This document shows positions 13,456-24,385 of a stretch of DNA of 64,000 nucleotides, in pieces. Both the position numbers and the translations under genes were made by a program. The DNA is from Euglena gracilis (Eukaryota > Euglenida > Euglenophyceae > Euglenales), in NCBI GenBank assembly GCA_039621445.1, contig CP154954.1, positions 21,898,954 through 21,962,953 on the forward strand, read 5' to 3'. The notes under the pieces are model-generated. The model did not search any database. It worked only from the letters and a program-made list of their open reading frames with translations, and was not told the DNA's origin. The first letter of the stretch is position 1; each line of letters opens with the position of its first letter.

Positions 13456-14031
13456 CCTATGCCGACCGCAGCCGACCGCAGCCGACCGCGGCTTTGGTGA
13501 CTGTCATAGGTAGGGTGCCGCAGCCGACCGCAGATTTTTTCCCCCAAGTCCACATTTATTGTCACATGACAATGAGTAAGTGGATTGTTTTTTATGCAAG
13601 GGCTTGTGAAGTTGATGCTTTTCTGGGCAAGCATTGCCACACAATGATTGGATTTTCTCCTTTGAGAGGTTGATGCTTCAGTCTTTCATGGCATTGCAGA
13701 TGCGGATTGCCATTAAGGAGTTTATTGCTAGTTCTTTGTTCTGTGTTCTCTTTGACAAGCGATGGCGCGAAATCATCCAAACTGATGACTGTCTCAACAT
13801 GTCTAATGGCACCCTTGACGCCCTTTTGTTTGTGAAAATGAATCGGCGTCTCTACAACGTTAGCGCCTGCCGGTGGTCGGACGCCGGAGAAGATTGTGTT
13901 GTCCCTCATGGTATTGCATTTTGGGAGTAACCACCTGTTCTTTTCTTTTGTCATCGGTGGTTTCGTCATCCAAGAGTGGGCAAATAAGTGCTGACCGCAG
14001 CCAACCCGCTGCCGACCACAGCCGACCGCGG
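13456..14031. repeat. Decamer GCCGACCGCA repeats at both ends of a unique segment
   Basis: Copies of GCCGACCGCA are clustered at about 13456-13490 and 13511-13530, and degenerate copies at about 13990-14031. Between them lies about 450 bp of unique DNA with open frames on both strands (98 codons on +, up to about 200 codons on -). Neither has a recognised product. The arrangement suggests an insertion flanked by, or targeted into, a decamer array. It lies inside the intron between the exons at 13183 and 14321. Confidence 0.45.
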
Positions 14032-14320
14032 AAAAAAACTTGGCCCTGACCATAGGTGCCTGCTCCCCAGGAGAAGGAAAATGGGAAACATGAGATTGGC
14101 CAAAGTGCTCACCGGCTGAAACATCATGCCTTTTGTTGTGGTGGTCATCAATTTTTTGTAATGATGCGAACTCGAAGAGTCGAGGTCTATTTTGCGTTAG
14201 CACGTCTGCTCTCGGCGGCGTCGTTCTGCTTCGTCACTGTGTCGCAATCCCGCCGCGAGGCGGCCGCTCCACCCAGCCCCACGCCCCCGGGCTGTGTGTG
14301 TGACGTCCTTACCTCCGCAG

Positions 14321-14525
14321 GCCGTCCTTCGCGGAGCGCCTGATGGTGACCCGGCTCGACGCCTTCACGCAGTGGTCGAAGGGCTATGCGGAGGGCCACA
14401 TGCGGCAGCGGCTGCTGGACAGCGACCTGCGCGTGCGGAAGCACCAGCTGGCCGCCGCCATCCAGCTGGAGGCGCGGGGCCGGACCCCCGTGGGGAGGGC
14501 CGCGGAGGAGAGGGGCGAGCCCTGA
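14321..14525 (+). CDS. Terminal exon of the host gene
   Basis: It follows CCTTACCTCCGCAG. The first base completes the codon left open at 13314, and the frame continues PSFAERLMVTRLDAFTQW, GYAEGHMRQRLLDSDLRV and HQLAAAIQLEARG to a TGA at 14523-14525. The peptide is rich in charged helical residues, typical of a cytosolic C-terminal tail. A GTGAGT word at 14549 lies beyond the stop. If a frameshift were present the exon could extend to it, but the frame chosen is the only one with balanced composition. Product unknown. Confidence 0.5.
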
Positions 14526-15114
14526 CGGCGGCGGAGCGCGCAACATCGTGAGTGACAGCAGTCACACCCCCAGCATTTCCGGAGGCACTTGGGTTTTGGG
14601 GATGGCTGGGCAGTTGCTGTTTCATTTGGCCATCATTTGCGTTGTCAGGTAGTGACCAACTTCTGGAGACCATCTCCCAAAGAATCTGCAGTTCGAACCA
14701 ATTACATGGAAATGACAAGTTCAAGTGTTGGTTTTTTGTGGGGTGGTCCCGGGTGTCATTTTTCGCCCGAAGTCCTGGCCCAAGGGACGGTGTTATTTGG
14801 GGGGTTGTACTCCTGAAATCTTTTGAAGTCGAAAAAGGAGGGCCAAAAGTGAGCTATGTGGCGTGAGGAATGGTTGAACACCTCTTGTGCATTTTCCCAA
14901 AAGAAAGTTTTGTCAAAGGTTGCGGGAATGAAGGGGAGGGGAAGACTTGCACTGGTTTTTGCACATTTGACAGCAACACGTTCGGAGTTCTTGGAGAGCC
15001 TTGCTCTTGTGTTGCCGTGGAGAGCTTGCGAAGTCGGACCCTCAGGGGGAGCATCATTTGAGGGGAGGGTTTAAATGGGCAGGAGGGGGAATTTGCCCTG
15101 TTTACACAAATGAA
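14526..15114. other. Downstream of the host gene; nothing firm
   Basis: Short open frames only. I see no exon, RNA or repeat that I can support. Probably 3' UTR and intergenic DNA. Confidence 0.4.
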
Positions 15115-15122
15115 TTTTGTGA

Positions 15123-15398
15123 GGCAGCCCGAAACTACTGGCCCCCCCCGGGGGGGCCCAGTAGTTAATCCGGGGGGTCAGAATAGTTTCTTTGCGTTAA
15201 TGATGGAATAGGGTTAGGTGCGCGACTTAGGCTTAGGGTTAGGCCTAATTAATAGACGGGTGTTCGGTGTACAAGTTAGGCCTAACCCTAAGCCTAAGTC
15301 GCGCACCTAACCCTATTCCATCACTAACGCAAAAAAAAAATTTTGACCCCCCGGATTAACTACTGGCCCCCCCCCGGGGGGGCTAGTTTCGGGCTGCC
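15123..15398. mobile_element. 276-bp foldback MITE with 8-bp target duplication
   Basis: Both ends carry GGCAGCCCGAAACTA in inverted orientation, continuing into C-run/G-run arms. Nearly the whole element is palindromic: GGAATAGGGTTAGGTGCGCG on the left pairs with the same word inverted on the right, with a short centre near ATAGACGGGTGTTCGGTG. The flanks are identical 8-mers, TTTTGTGA at 15115-15122 and again at 15399-15406. An 8-bp duplication is typical of hAT-type transposition, so a non-autonomous element mobilised by a hAT-like transposase is the simplest reading. The near-perfect symmetry implies a young copy. Confidence 0.88.
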
Positions 15399-15406
15399 TT
15401 TTGTGA

Positions 15407-16045
15407 TTTCTGGTCAGCAATGCTTGGAAAGTCTCGGCTTGAGTGGGTAGATTCTGTTCAAGGCAAATCTTTCTTTATAATTGAAATTTTGCAAAGCGGT
15501 TTCTGGAGTGTGGAGGTGGCAAATTTAAGCCTGGAGGCTGGATGAAATTCTTCGCTTTTTTGACAGCCCAGAAAAGATGATAATTTTGGTTGGTTTTGAG
15601 CGACTTCCCAAAAAAAAAAACGTGAAACCCTGCAAACGGTGAGGCGGTCAACCCCCTCCCCTGCGGCAATTCATGTTTCTGGGGCAAACCCTTTTTGGAT
15701 CAACAAGACGCTCTGGCCCATTTGATGCCTTAGGCCGATACCCCGTCAGCGTTGCGACCAGCGCCGCCCTCTCCTTCCAGGGTGGTGCCCCGCCGTGTGG
15801 ACCAAGGACCGCTGCCCTTAGGCCCAAGGGACGGCCAGCGGCCGATCTGGGGATCCAACGGGGGCAAACGTTAAAAGGTCAAAAGACGCATTTTTCTACG
15901 TTTGGGAGGATGGGTGGATGGTGTGAGGATGCCAGAAATTACTTTTTTTACCCGAGTTTGACCCATTCTTGCCAAAATATGGCCATTTTTTGACCAGTTT
16001 GCCTGTGGATTTTTCATTAAATACTGCCCTGCCGCAGGTTTCTTT
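15407..16045. other. Mostly unassigned; one candidate splice acceptor
   Basis: CCGCCCTCTCCTTCCAG at 15764-15780 is a good acceptor, followed by about 90 bases of GC-rich open sequence (GGAPPCGPRTAALRPKGRP in one frame) without a clear donor. I do not call it an exon. The rest shows no gene. Confidence 0.3.
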
Positions 16046-16330
16046 TTAAGTCACCTGACCCCCCCCCCCCGGGGGAGGGGGTGGGTGGGTGGGTGGGTGG
16101 GTCCGGGCCGGACCCCCCCCCCCGGGGGGGGGGGGGGGGGTCCCGCGCCGGAGGCGCTGGGTATACCTTTTCGGCGCGAAGCGCCGAAAATTTTGAAAAT
16201 TGCCTTTAACGGGCCCGATTTTGGGGGGGTCCCCCCCCCCGGGGGGGCCCCCCTCCCCCCCCCCGGGGGTCTTAAAAAGAAGCCTGGCCCTGCGTACCCC
16301 CCATTGAACCAAAGAATTTTTCCCCGACGC
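16046..16330. repeat. G/C-run block with GGCGC-GAA-GCGCC hairpin
   Basis: C and G runs with GGGTGGGTGGGTGGGTGGG surround a perfect hairpin TTTTCGGCGCGAAGCGCCGAAAA at about 16168-16190. A second imperfect GCGCCGGAGGCGC lies upstream. It has the same architecture as the blocks near 3.0, 10.5, 23.4 and 26.8 kb. Not coding. Confidence 0.75.
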
Positions 16331-18675
16331 TTCGCTTGCTTTTCAGCACCTGTTTTTGTTAGTTTGGAGGAAAAAATCATCTTAACCCGAAATTTTGACG
16401 CTTTTTGAAGCCCCTGATAATTTTTACGGCATTTTGCGCCGTACATTTTTTTTTATCTCACGGTGGAGGGTGGGGTCGACCCCCTCCTGGGGGGGAGGGA
16501 GGTCCAGGACCACTCCCTTTCCCCCCTCTCACGTAATACCTTGCTCAGGGGGCATCAAAAATCACCATTTGCGGACCCTTTGCGGCCCAATGAGAACAAT
16601 GGCTCGGCGTGGGGGGCTTGAAGAATTTAATTTGGCAATGTTGCCGGCATGATCTCTGCACTTGGGCATTCTGCGGTCTGAGTTTTCATTGACTTTGGTG
16701 TTTGCAGTCCAAAACCCGTGCAGCGTTGGCCGTTGCCTGACGGTTTAGCCATCAGGCAATCCGCCACAGCAAGCATCACTGACCTCCTCTCCTCGCCACC
16801 TCCGTATTGTATTTGCTGATTTGTGCTCCAGGAGGGCGACTGTCCCCTCTTGTCCGAGCTGTCCAAAAATAGAGTCTCGCTTGCCAATGTGGGTTGCTTG
16901 ATGTTTTGCATACCTCTTTGTCAACGTTTCTGAGAGGCCCGTTTAATAAATTTTCGCCCTCCGGCTGGTATTGCACGCCTCAGCCTTGAAGGCACGCAAT
17001 TGTTCAGTGAGATTTTACCTGGTACGCAACTAGGGCGTTGCTTCAGAAAATTTGGCCCGACCCCCCTGTGGGGGGGTCTGGCCACCCAGCAGCCTTTTTT
17101 TCAGCCCCGGACCCCCCATCAACGAGATTTATTTGTTTCCAACCGCCCAAAGGGCACCTAAACAATCCAAACGACACCGCCGGCGAGGAAGGCATGGCCT
17201 CACAAGGTCTTTGTGCTTCGCCCTCGGTGTCCCTTCGTTTTTCCTCGAGGGAGTACGACAGCTCCAAAGAAAAACCACTTGCGCCCAGCAAGAAAAAATA
17301 TTTTGCCCAGCGAAGGGAAGGCACCAAATTAATAAATCGCAAATGCATGCGCACATTCAGCACGATCTGCCATTTTGAATTTAGTAGCCTGCGGCCGCTA
17401 AAAAAAAATTTCGTTCTGAAAAGCAGCTAGGGCTAAAAAATGCGACGAGCGCGTTGCATGAGGACCCTTGGGGGGTCCAGCTTGGAGGCTAGAAATTTGG
17501 GCTGGCTGCCCCCCCGCCCGATAGGGGTCCTGAGCGGGAGCTGTTGAAAAATGGCATTATGCTAATGAAAAATGTCACTTTGCCCGTGAAAAATGTCATT
17601 ATGACCCGGGGTCGAACCGGGCACAAAAAATCGACATTGCAAATCTGTCCAAAAGCTTCTAATTACGCCAAAAATCGCCTTCTGAATCAGAAATATCCTG
17701 GGCAGCTTATTTCCCGACTCATTTCCTCCCATTTTTTGGCCACTTGTGCCCATTTTTGGCCATTTTAGTGCCCCCGAATGCAGAAAATACGTTACCGTCC
17801 GAGCTCGCTGGGTTAGGACGTCCCGCTTAGTGGCGCCTCGCCGATGATGCTGCTCCGGCTTGGCCCGTCCCCCTGGCCCCCACTCTTCGACCGAGGGCTT
17901 TTGAGCACAAACTTTCTTTTACGGGTAAGGGGGTCGGGCTCACAAGGTCTTTGTGCTTCGCCCTCGGCGCCCCTTCCCCTGGTGTTTTTCCTCGAAGGAG
18001 TACGCCTCGGCCTCCGCACTTTGCCCTTGTGAGGCGAGATTTTTCACTGAAATTAGGGGGGCCAGGGTTTTTTCTAAGGCACCTTCCGCAGCAAGTCTTT
18101 GATAGTGTGCTGTGAATACCCCCTCCCCCCTTCCACTGGCCAAATTCACAAACTTCTTGGGCAGAAACGCCCAATTTTTTGAGTAAACCAGAGGGCCCCC
18201 CACACCTGGGGGGTACCCCTTGCTTGGCCAAAAAAGTCTTTTGTGATGGAAGCAAGGTATCTGCACTTATGGCCCTGAAGGGGGGACTTAATGAATTTAG
18301 GTGGGGGCCCCCTGGTCTGACGAATTCACGTTTAGCTTCCAAATAGCACATCATTAAATGTAATGGGCCTATTTAGGGACACTGGGGAATAGACAAAACC
18401 CTTTCCCACTTATGGAATTTTTGACTTTTACGCTTAATCTGGATGTAGGGTGCCCTACCCAACACACTGGTGGTTCGTTTGACTCGTTGTAAGTCTGAGG
18501 ATCGGTGTAAACAGAGGATTAGTGAGCAAAAAATCAAATACATGTACAAATACATGAACAAATATCAGCCGGAATAGGCGCCTTTGCCAGCCCCAGGAGG
18601 ATTGGGAGTGGATCCCAAAATGCCCCATGCTTCTCCAGGTTTTGGTTCCAAAGCCTCTTGTAGGGGGTTAACAGG
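16331..18675. other. Unassigned, with a 60-bp direct repeat
   Basis: No protein-like frame stands out. A direct repeat of about 60 bp, beginning CTCACAAGGTCTTTGTGCTT and ending near GGAGTACG, occurs at 17200-17258 and 17940-18006. The rest is unique-looking with small C/G runs. A T-arm-like GGTTCGACC word near 17620 on the minus strand is not backed by an acceptor stem. Confidence 0.4.
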
Positions 18676-18995
18676 TGCAAAGGGGACCTAACCCAAAGAT
18701 TGGCCAAAATTTGCCTGAGTGGGGCCAAAAATCACTGAAATTACATTTTTTGGTTTTTAGTCGAACTTATCCTACGGATAAGATTATTATGGTTCGGCTT
18801 GAAGGCCTGAACTCAATTGTTGACCTTGCAGGGCCGATTCTTTGAAATTTTAAAGACCGGCAGACCAATGTTCCACAGTAAGATTTGTCATTTTCCCTAA
18901 TTAACCTAAGAAAGTCCCCACTCAAACCCACCAATTTCAAACTCAATCACACAACACAGGGTTCTTATCCCACCCAATGCACTGGTGAACACTAC
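18676..18995 (+). repeat. LTR-like terminal repeat, copy A
   Basis: This segment is nearly identical to 24903-25222 (copy B, same strand) and is clearly related to 61790-62114 on the minus strand (copy C). All three start with TGYAAAG...CCTAACCCAAA, contain CCTGAGTGG and TCCCTAATTAACCTAAG, and end near AATGCACTGG. The TG start, and a TGG just after an AATGCA end that could prime reverse transcription, fit an LTR. DIRS-type elements with other terminal structures cannot be excluded. It precedes the basic leader frame of the retroelement. Confidence 0.6.
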
Positions 18996-19033
18996 AAAAA
19001 ATATCAATTGTTTGTGCATGCAAGAACCAGAAT

Positions 19034-19297
19034 TTGATAATAAAAAAAATCAATTTCAAGGTTCAATTGGAAAAGCCCAAGGTCAAAAAGAAAAAGTTTG
19101 AATATTTTGACTCGAAGCCCGGCGGCCGCCTCAACAAAAAGTCGAGGCCGAAGGATCCGCAAAAACTTCGAAACAAGGTCGGGGCTTCATGCAGGTCCTA
19201 CCCGGATCCTCCGGCCAGAGCGAGGCCCGCCAGGCAGCTGATGCAGAAGAAAGACAAAGAAGAAAGACAAGAAAGAAGATTGAAGCTGAAGTCATAA
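19034..19297 (+). CDS. Basic leader frame of retroelement copy A
   Basis: An 87-codon frame very rich in Lys/Arg (PKVKKKKFEYFDSKPGGR, RPKDPQKLR, KDKEERQERRLKLK). The same protein is encoded at 61487-61777 on the minus strand and, truncated, at 25273-25400. Conservation of the protein in diverged copies argues that it was once translated. Its place just downstream of the terminal repeat suggests the N-terminus of a Gag-like nucleic-acid-binding protein. The start is uncertain: an ATG in CATGCAAGAACC lies slightly upstream in another frame, which suggests a small frameshift. There is no homology to a named family that I can see. Confidence 0.4.
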   Translation: MIIKKINFKVQLEKPKVKKKKFEYFDSKPGGRLNKKSRPKDPQKLRNKVGASCRSYPDPPARARPARQLMQKKDKEERQERRLKLKS

Positions 19298-19905
19298 CAA
19301 AGTCTTGGTTGAAGCCGCGCAGTGTTCAATCTGTGCGCGGTATTGAAGCTGCGGACACATATAACACATGACAATGGTGTGCCAGCAGACAAACCCCAAC
19401 CACAGCCCTAAGGCTACTAAAGAACCCGAAGAATTGTAGGCATTCAGAAGTGTCAGGTGGGAGAATTTCAGTGCCACAATGCATTCCATCTGCTGCTTTT
19501 TCAAAAAGGTCTTTCTTGCCAAATTTTCTTGTCGCATCACCACAGATTTTTCACAAAAGTGAATACGCAGCAGATTTTCATGGGTTAACACAGGATTTTC
19601 ACACCCGAGAAGATTTTTCACAATAAAATTGGCCAATTTCAGCACGAATTACATTGAGGGCCCAGAATTTTCTGGAATTTTATCAAGAATCCCCACAGTT
19701 TTTGCCAACGGCGTGCATTTTCAGCAATATTTATTGTGGGGGCAGAGTCCCATTTACAAAGTTGCACGTATTTTCCCCCACAAAAAAATCCAGGCGTTTT
19801 CTCACCCAGTATATTTCAGTTTTCAAGTGAAAAAAGTCAATTTTCCTTTCCCCGTCACAGAAATTTCCTGTCATTTTGGCAGATTTTTAGACAAAACATT
19901 CGGAG
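19298..19905. other. Leader region of copy A
   Basis: Not obviously coding, but homologous to 60886-61480 in inverse orientation (shared TTTGCCAACGGCRTGCATTTTCAG and AATATTTATTGTGG words). It is part of the repeated element and not unique intergenic DNA. Confidence 0.5.
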
Positions 19906-21522
19906 ATGGGTGATATCCTCCGTACGGGACAACTTTCCATTGTGCCACGGGATTTTGCTGTAGTTTTCACATTTTTTTCAGCCAATCTTGTCGGAGAATG
20001 GTGGAATCCTCCGTGCGGGAAATTTTTTCCTTTTGCTCCCCCAGGCTGGGAGCGGGCACGGTTCATCCATTTTGGCTGGTTGAGGAGAAACGGGAATTGT
20101 CCCCCTCGCACACATTTCAGCCCCCCCGATGGAAATGGAGATGGAGGGGGGAAACAAAGGACCTTGGGAGAAACGTGCAAGGAGGAGTGTGCACAAAATA
20201 ATTCAGTTTGAGGTGCTTGGTGAGGAATGTTTTCAATTTCCCTGGGCAAAATTGGAAAAAACTGCAGATCCACCAGATTCAAAAAAGAAAACCGCTTTGG
20301 TCAAAAGTGACCAAAACTGAGCAGGATTCCAGCCCAATTTAACTTTGGACAGCAGCGCCAAAGGCAAGGACTTTTTGACGAGAAATTACCAGTTATGGGT
20401 TTGGAAAACTCAGATCAAACGCCGTTTCAGGCAGTTTTGATGAAATTTCAAGGATTTGTAGAAATTTCCACTTTGGTTATTGGGATTGAGCGAAGCTTTT
20501 CTCAATTGGAGGGTCTCAGAAGTTTCAAACGGACTCAATCCCAGTTTATTGCGGAAGGGAGTCAAAGTGGACAGTTTTTTTCCCCCTGCCCAGATCACTG
20601 GCCGCAAACTTTGTTTTCACACCCTGGGGAGGGAGACCGCCAACGCCGGCGTCGGTGTAGTGGCGGCGTCCGGGGACCCACTCACCCGCACCGCTGTGGT
20701 GGCGGTGCAGGGGGCCCCAGGAGCACCCAGGGCAGCGACGAGCACCCCACACAGGAGCTATGGGTTGCGACCAAGCTATGCGTTGGGAGCACGGTTGGGC
20801 CTTGAAGCGATGAGAAGATCTGGGTTGGGAACTGAACCAACGAGAAGGAGAAGCCCAGAAAGAGTGAGTGGGTTGGTTTTTCAAATTTTTGAAATTTTCC
20901 CCCCTGTCGCGCCCCACTCGGGCAACGTAGGCCCAGAGGTATGGGGAGCGTTTTTTGGGGCAACAGTTCTGGAGTGGCAATCTTGCCCAAATGGGAGGAG
21001 CACCATAATGTGGTCTCTACCCCCTGTTGGCAAAGCCACACTTTGCACGTTCCTGTTACCCAACCTACAAAAGTTTTTACCCTCACACCATTTTTTGCTT
21101 CCCCCAGAATGGTGGAGTTTCCTTCTGTAAGTTTGGAAGTAATAGCCCGTTTGTTTGCCCCCCAGCTGAGCGTGTTGGACTTTCCCGTTGAAACGCATGA
21201 AAATTTTCCATTTGTGATGGTCCTGGTGCAAAATTTGCTCACAGGGGAGGGGTCAGGGGTAGGGATGATGGGGGAAGGCACCGTTTTTGGTTACCAGATT
21301 TCAATTTTTTTGGGTATCCCGTTTAGGGACATGGTGGAAAATGAGGCAAAAATCAACAGATTTTCAAGTCACAGGCCTGAATTTTCCTTTCGTTTGCAGG
21401 TTTTTACACTGTCCAGAGTTTTGACAACGTATTTTGGGGAAGATTGGAAACATTTTGAGACATATTTTTTGAGGATTCAGAATTTTTTTTCAAATCTCAT
21501 GCGGACACGTATCATGTGCTGA
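19906..21522 (+). pseudogene. Gag-like protein of retroelement copy A, decayed
   Basis: Several frames, broken by frameshifts and a stop, together encode the same protein that is nearly continuous on the minus strand at 59174-60885. Shared segments include EVLGEECFQFPWAKLEKT, VVAASGDPLTRTAVVAVQG, STPCWQSHTLHVPVTQPT and FPSVSLEV. The product is likely a structural (Gag-like) or accessory protein of a retroelement. No catalytic motif is visible. The break after ALVKSDQN is a TGA where copy C reads a serine. There is a further frame change near 20.65 kb in a GC-rich repeat-prone stretch. The copy is inactive. Confidence 0.55.
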
Positions 21523-21696
21523 GACGGTAATTTCCCCAGATTTTTCACAAAAAAGGAGGAATGAGAGGCAGAACGAAGAATTCATCAGAAAGGAGTTGGC
21601 AAGGGACAAAAATTTGCTTATTTCACTCAATGGACGGTCAACTGGGTAAAAATTGCTGTTTTCCCCAGCTATTTTCATTTCTTCCACGGTCAAATA

Positions 21697-22410
21697 ATGG
21701 GAATGACACAGGGATGTCTTGAACAAACACAGGGGGGATGGAAGTTAAACGGACTGGTGCCCCCCCCCCCTGAAACGAGTCAACCACCCGTTTGGTTGGA
21801 GGTGACCGAATTTGGTCCAAAACGCGAAACAAGAACTTTTCTCAGAGTTTTACCAGAAATCCTCAAGGAAGGGGGCGTTGTAAAAAAATGTTCTGATGTG
21901 AAAGAAGCACCGCTCCCAAACCACAACCACACAACCTGTGTAACCAGAGCACCATGTAAGTGTTGTGGAGAGGTTGGGAAGGATGCCTCTAACTGTTGGA
22001 CAAAAATTCTGGATGCAAATCAAGCTCGCCCCACGCCCAGTATTGGGACCCATGCCCATGGGGGGAGAAGGATGAGGCATGAGGGTGGGACGACCAATTA
22101 TCATGATAAAGGTTGGGAAAATGCCCAAGGAAAAAGTGGTGGCGAACGTTTCAGGGGCAACACTTTTGTTCAAGTGCCCCCAGCGCAAATTTGTTTCAGA
22201 AAATGTTTGCGGCACAGTCAAACGCTTTTTGTGGACAAAGTCCAGCGATTTTTCGGGTCAAACGTAACAACCGCTTTGAAGCATTTTACGGGAACAAAAC
22301 TTGAAAGAGAGGTGGACTTGACTTTTGCATCCGTTCTTCATACAAAATACGGTCAAGAACCCCCATGTGTGAAAGAAGTTTGGAGTATGCCGATTCTCGC
22401 ACAAAAATGA
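21697..22410 (+). CDS. Retroelement frame with a degenerate zinc knuckle
   Basis: A 237-codon frame downstream of the gag-like region. Near residue 85 it has CKCCGEVGKDASNC, which matches the CCHC knuckle spacing C-x2-C-x4-x-x4-C except that the His position is Lys. Retroviral and Ty3-type Gag proteins use such knuckles to bind RNA; loss of His would weaken zinc binding. The rest (for example FVDKVQRFFGSNVTTALKHF, ASVLHTKYGQEPPCV) is not recognised. It continues copy A's reading direction and probably forms the C-terminal part of the same polyprotein. The N-terminal 25 codons may be spurious. Confidence 0.4.
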   Translation: MGMTQGCLEQTQGGWKLNGLVPPPPETSQPPVWLEVTEFGPKRETRTFLRVLPEILKEGGVVKKCSDVKEAPLPNHNHTTCVTRAPCKCCGEVGKDASNCWTKILDANQARPTPSIGTHAHGGRRMRHEGGTTNYHDKGWENAQGKSGGERFRGNTFVQVPPAQICFRKCLRHSQTLFVDKVQRFFGSNVTTALKHFTGTKLEREVDLTFASVLHTKYGQEPPCVKEVWSMPILAQK

Positions 22411-22951
22411 CACTTTCCAGCACCCAATTTTCACAACCCCCCACAATTTTCATTAAGACTCCCCGAAAAGACCTTATGAAGGACCGTGAAATTTCAACAG
22501 GGCTAATTGTTTTGAATGTTTATTTTTGTCAATGTGGTCATTTTGACCAAAAAATGCCCACTCGTAGTTGGGGAAAGATGGAGGGTTTTCCAAACCGTTT
22601 GTGTCCGGGTTTTCGGTGCAATTACAACATCCCCAGTTCCAAAAAGACTTTTTCACCGTTTTGGTGGGATTATATTTGGTGGCACTTCACATAAAAAAAT
22701 GCCGAGTCCCAGATTTGGACGTTTTTCAGGTAGAAGGGAAAGAGGAAAGGCATATTCTAAAGGGGGAGGGGTTTGGTGATGGTCTCCCAGGGTACCTCCT
22801 CATGAATGACCCATGACGAAAGCGAATTTAAAAATTGGACGAACCCCAGAATTTGAGAAACGGTGGAGGAAGTGGACAATTTTCTGTTGGAAAAGGAAGG
22901 AGAGAGGTTGACACGCATTTGCACTCCCTCATTTTTCCCGAGTAGAAAAAA
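22411..22951. other. Decayed coding sequence of copy A, frame unclear
   Basis: Two + strand frames of 87-109 codons overlap (GFPNRLCPGFRCNYNI in one, RVFGAITTSPVPKRLFHRF in the other). Either may be the remnant. I cannot choose between them. Confidence 0.25.
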
Positions 22952-24262
22952 GTGAACGTTTTCAATTTCCCCCGTTTGGGGAAAGAGCAGAAAAAATGGG
23001 TTGAACGGTCGACCAATGAAAATTTTGAGTCTGCCAATTATACCCAAGGCACAAAATCTGACGTTTTAATTGGGCAAGTGTGGGAACCGGAATCTATTCA
23101 TTTTCACGGGTTGTGTTATGTGGAAGAAATGAATAAAGTTTGGATGAACAAAAGAGGGATGCGCCCCATTCATTCAGAGGCGAGTGAGCGGGGGGTGCTC
23201 CAACGAAAAGGCGATGTGTTGTACCGACATGATTTTCAGTTAAACCCCCCAAAAAATAAGACCCCCCCAAAAAATAAGACCCCCCCCTGGGCCGATCGAG
23301 CAAAAATCCAAAAAATAAGGCCCCCCCATAAATAGGACCCCCCTTGACGGCGCGAAGCGCCGGGGACGGTGAAAATTTTCCCTGCGAAATTGCCAAAAAC
23401 CCAAATTTCACACACAAAAATGATGGAATTTCAAAATTTTTCAAATTTTTGAAGTGCAAAAAACATGCTAAATGTCAACTAACACAAATTTACACACGGC
23501 GCGAAGCGCCGAAGGAAACTTTTTAGTGCTTTGGGGAACCTGAAAATGATGTTTTATTTTTCGGGCCCGGGTCGGTCAAGAAAAAAATTAAAAATAAGAC
23601 CCCCCCTGGAGGCTTCCAGCAACGGACCCAAAATAAGACCCGGGTCTTATCTTTGGGGGGGGGGGTTTACTCAATGGTGTTATTTACGGAGAGTACATGG
23701 AACCCAACCCCCCCCCGTAAAGGACAGTGTGCAGGATTTTCAGATAATTTTGGAAACGAAACTTGCCCACGAATAGGACAGGGCCGACTATTTTGTCGGT
23801 GAGACTCCCGAGGCACCCCCCAAGGAATTTTGGGTTCGGAAGAACAATTTTTGGAATAGCAAGGAGGTGAGAATTCCACAAATTTGGATTTGCTTTTTTA
23901 AAAGCAAGAGACGGCCTGGTTTCTCAGCGCATTTTATTTCTTTAAAAGTGGTGCAAATTTTGGGCCAAGTTTGGAGAGATGGCCTGGGAGGGCACGGGTT
24001 GATGTGACCCCCCCACAAGAACGGCCGTAAGTCACATTGTCATTGTGGGGAACAAATCCCGCGGTTTGAGGGGTTGTTTTCGTTGTTTCTGGTTTTTGGT
24101 GTTTGGTCGCGACAAGCAACAGATCACGAAAATCAACAATCCCCCCAACAAAAAAGCTGCAGCATTTCAAGAAAAAAAGAGTGTGATTTGCTCCTCAAGG
24201 AGTGTCCTAAGAAGAAAACTCCACGAAAATGGCCCAATCAAAAAAAGGGAGTTTCTCCATAA
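22952..24262 (+). pseudogene. Reading frame disrupted by the MITE at 23238
   Basis: Left of the MITE the frame reads KKWVERSTNENFESANYTQG, WEPESIHFHGLCYVEEM and VLYRHDFQ. Right of it a frame reads NGVIYGEYMEPN, then VKDSVQDFQIILETK, then after a TAG it reads FVGETPEAPPKEFWVRK and KVVQILGQVWRDG, ending in a Lys-rich tail. Removing the insert at a TA dinucleotide restores DFQ-L-L-NGVIYG in frame, so the two halves were one gene. A frame change in a C run and two stops show that it is dead. Function unknown; it lies in copy A's orientation and may be its pol-distal protein. Confidence 0.45.
23238..23669. mobile_element. MITE-like element, left copy
   Basis: The ends are TAAACCCCCC...and...GGGGGGTTTA, with AAAATAAGACC repeats next to each end in inverted orientation. 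The interior carries two GGCGCGAAGCGCC hairpins (near 23350 and 23498), CACACAAAAATGATGG and CATGCTAAATGTCAACT. The same element, inverted and slightly longer, is at 26559-27023. Insertion at TA with TA duplicated fits a Tc1/mariner-type non-autonomous element. The interruption of a reading frame at this exact point supports the boundaries. Confidence 0.75.
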
Positions 24263-24385
24263 GAGAAAAAAACCCTGATTAAAGGCTGGACTAACAATCA
24301 AACAAACCCCCTGAAGCCTAACAACCATATTTCTTGAAAGACGGTTGGTCAAAAAACGGTTCGCAAGTGTTGGAAACGTGAAACC

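Noticed and set aside
17590-17670. tRNA-like T-arm (GGTTCGACC, minus strand)
   Set aside because: No matching acceptor, D-arm or anticodon stem could be drawn around it.
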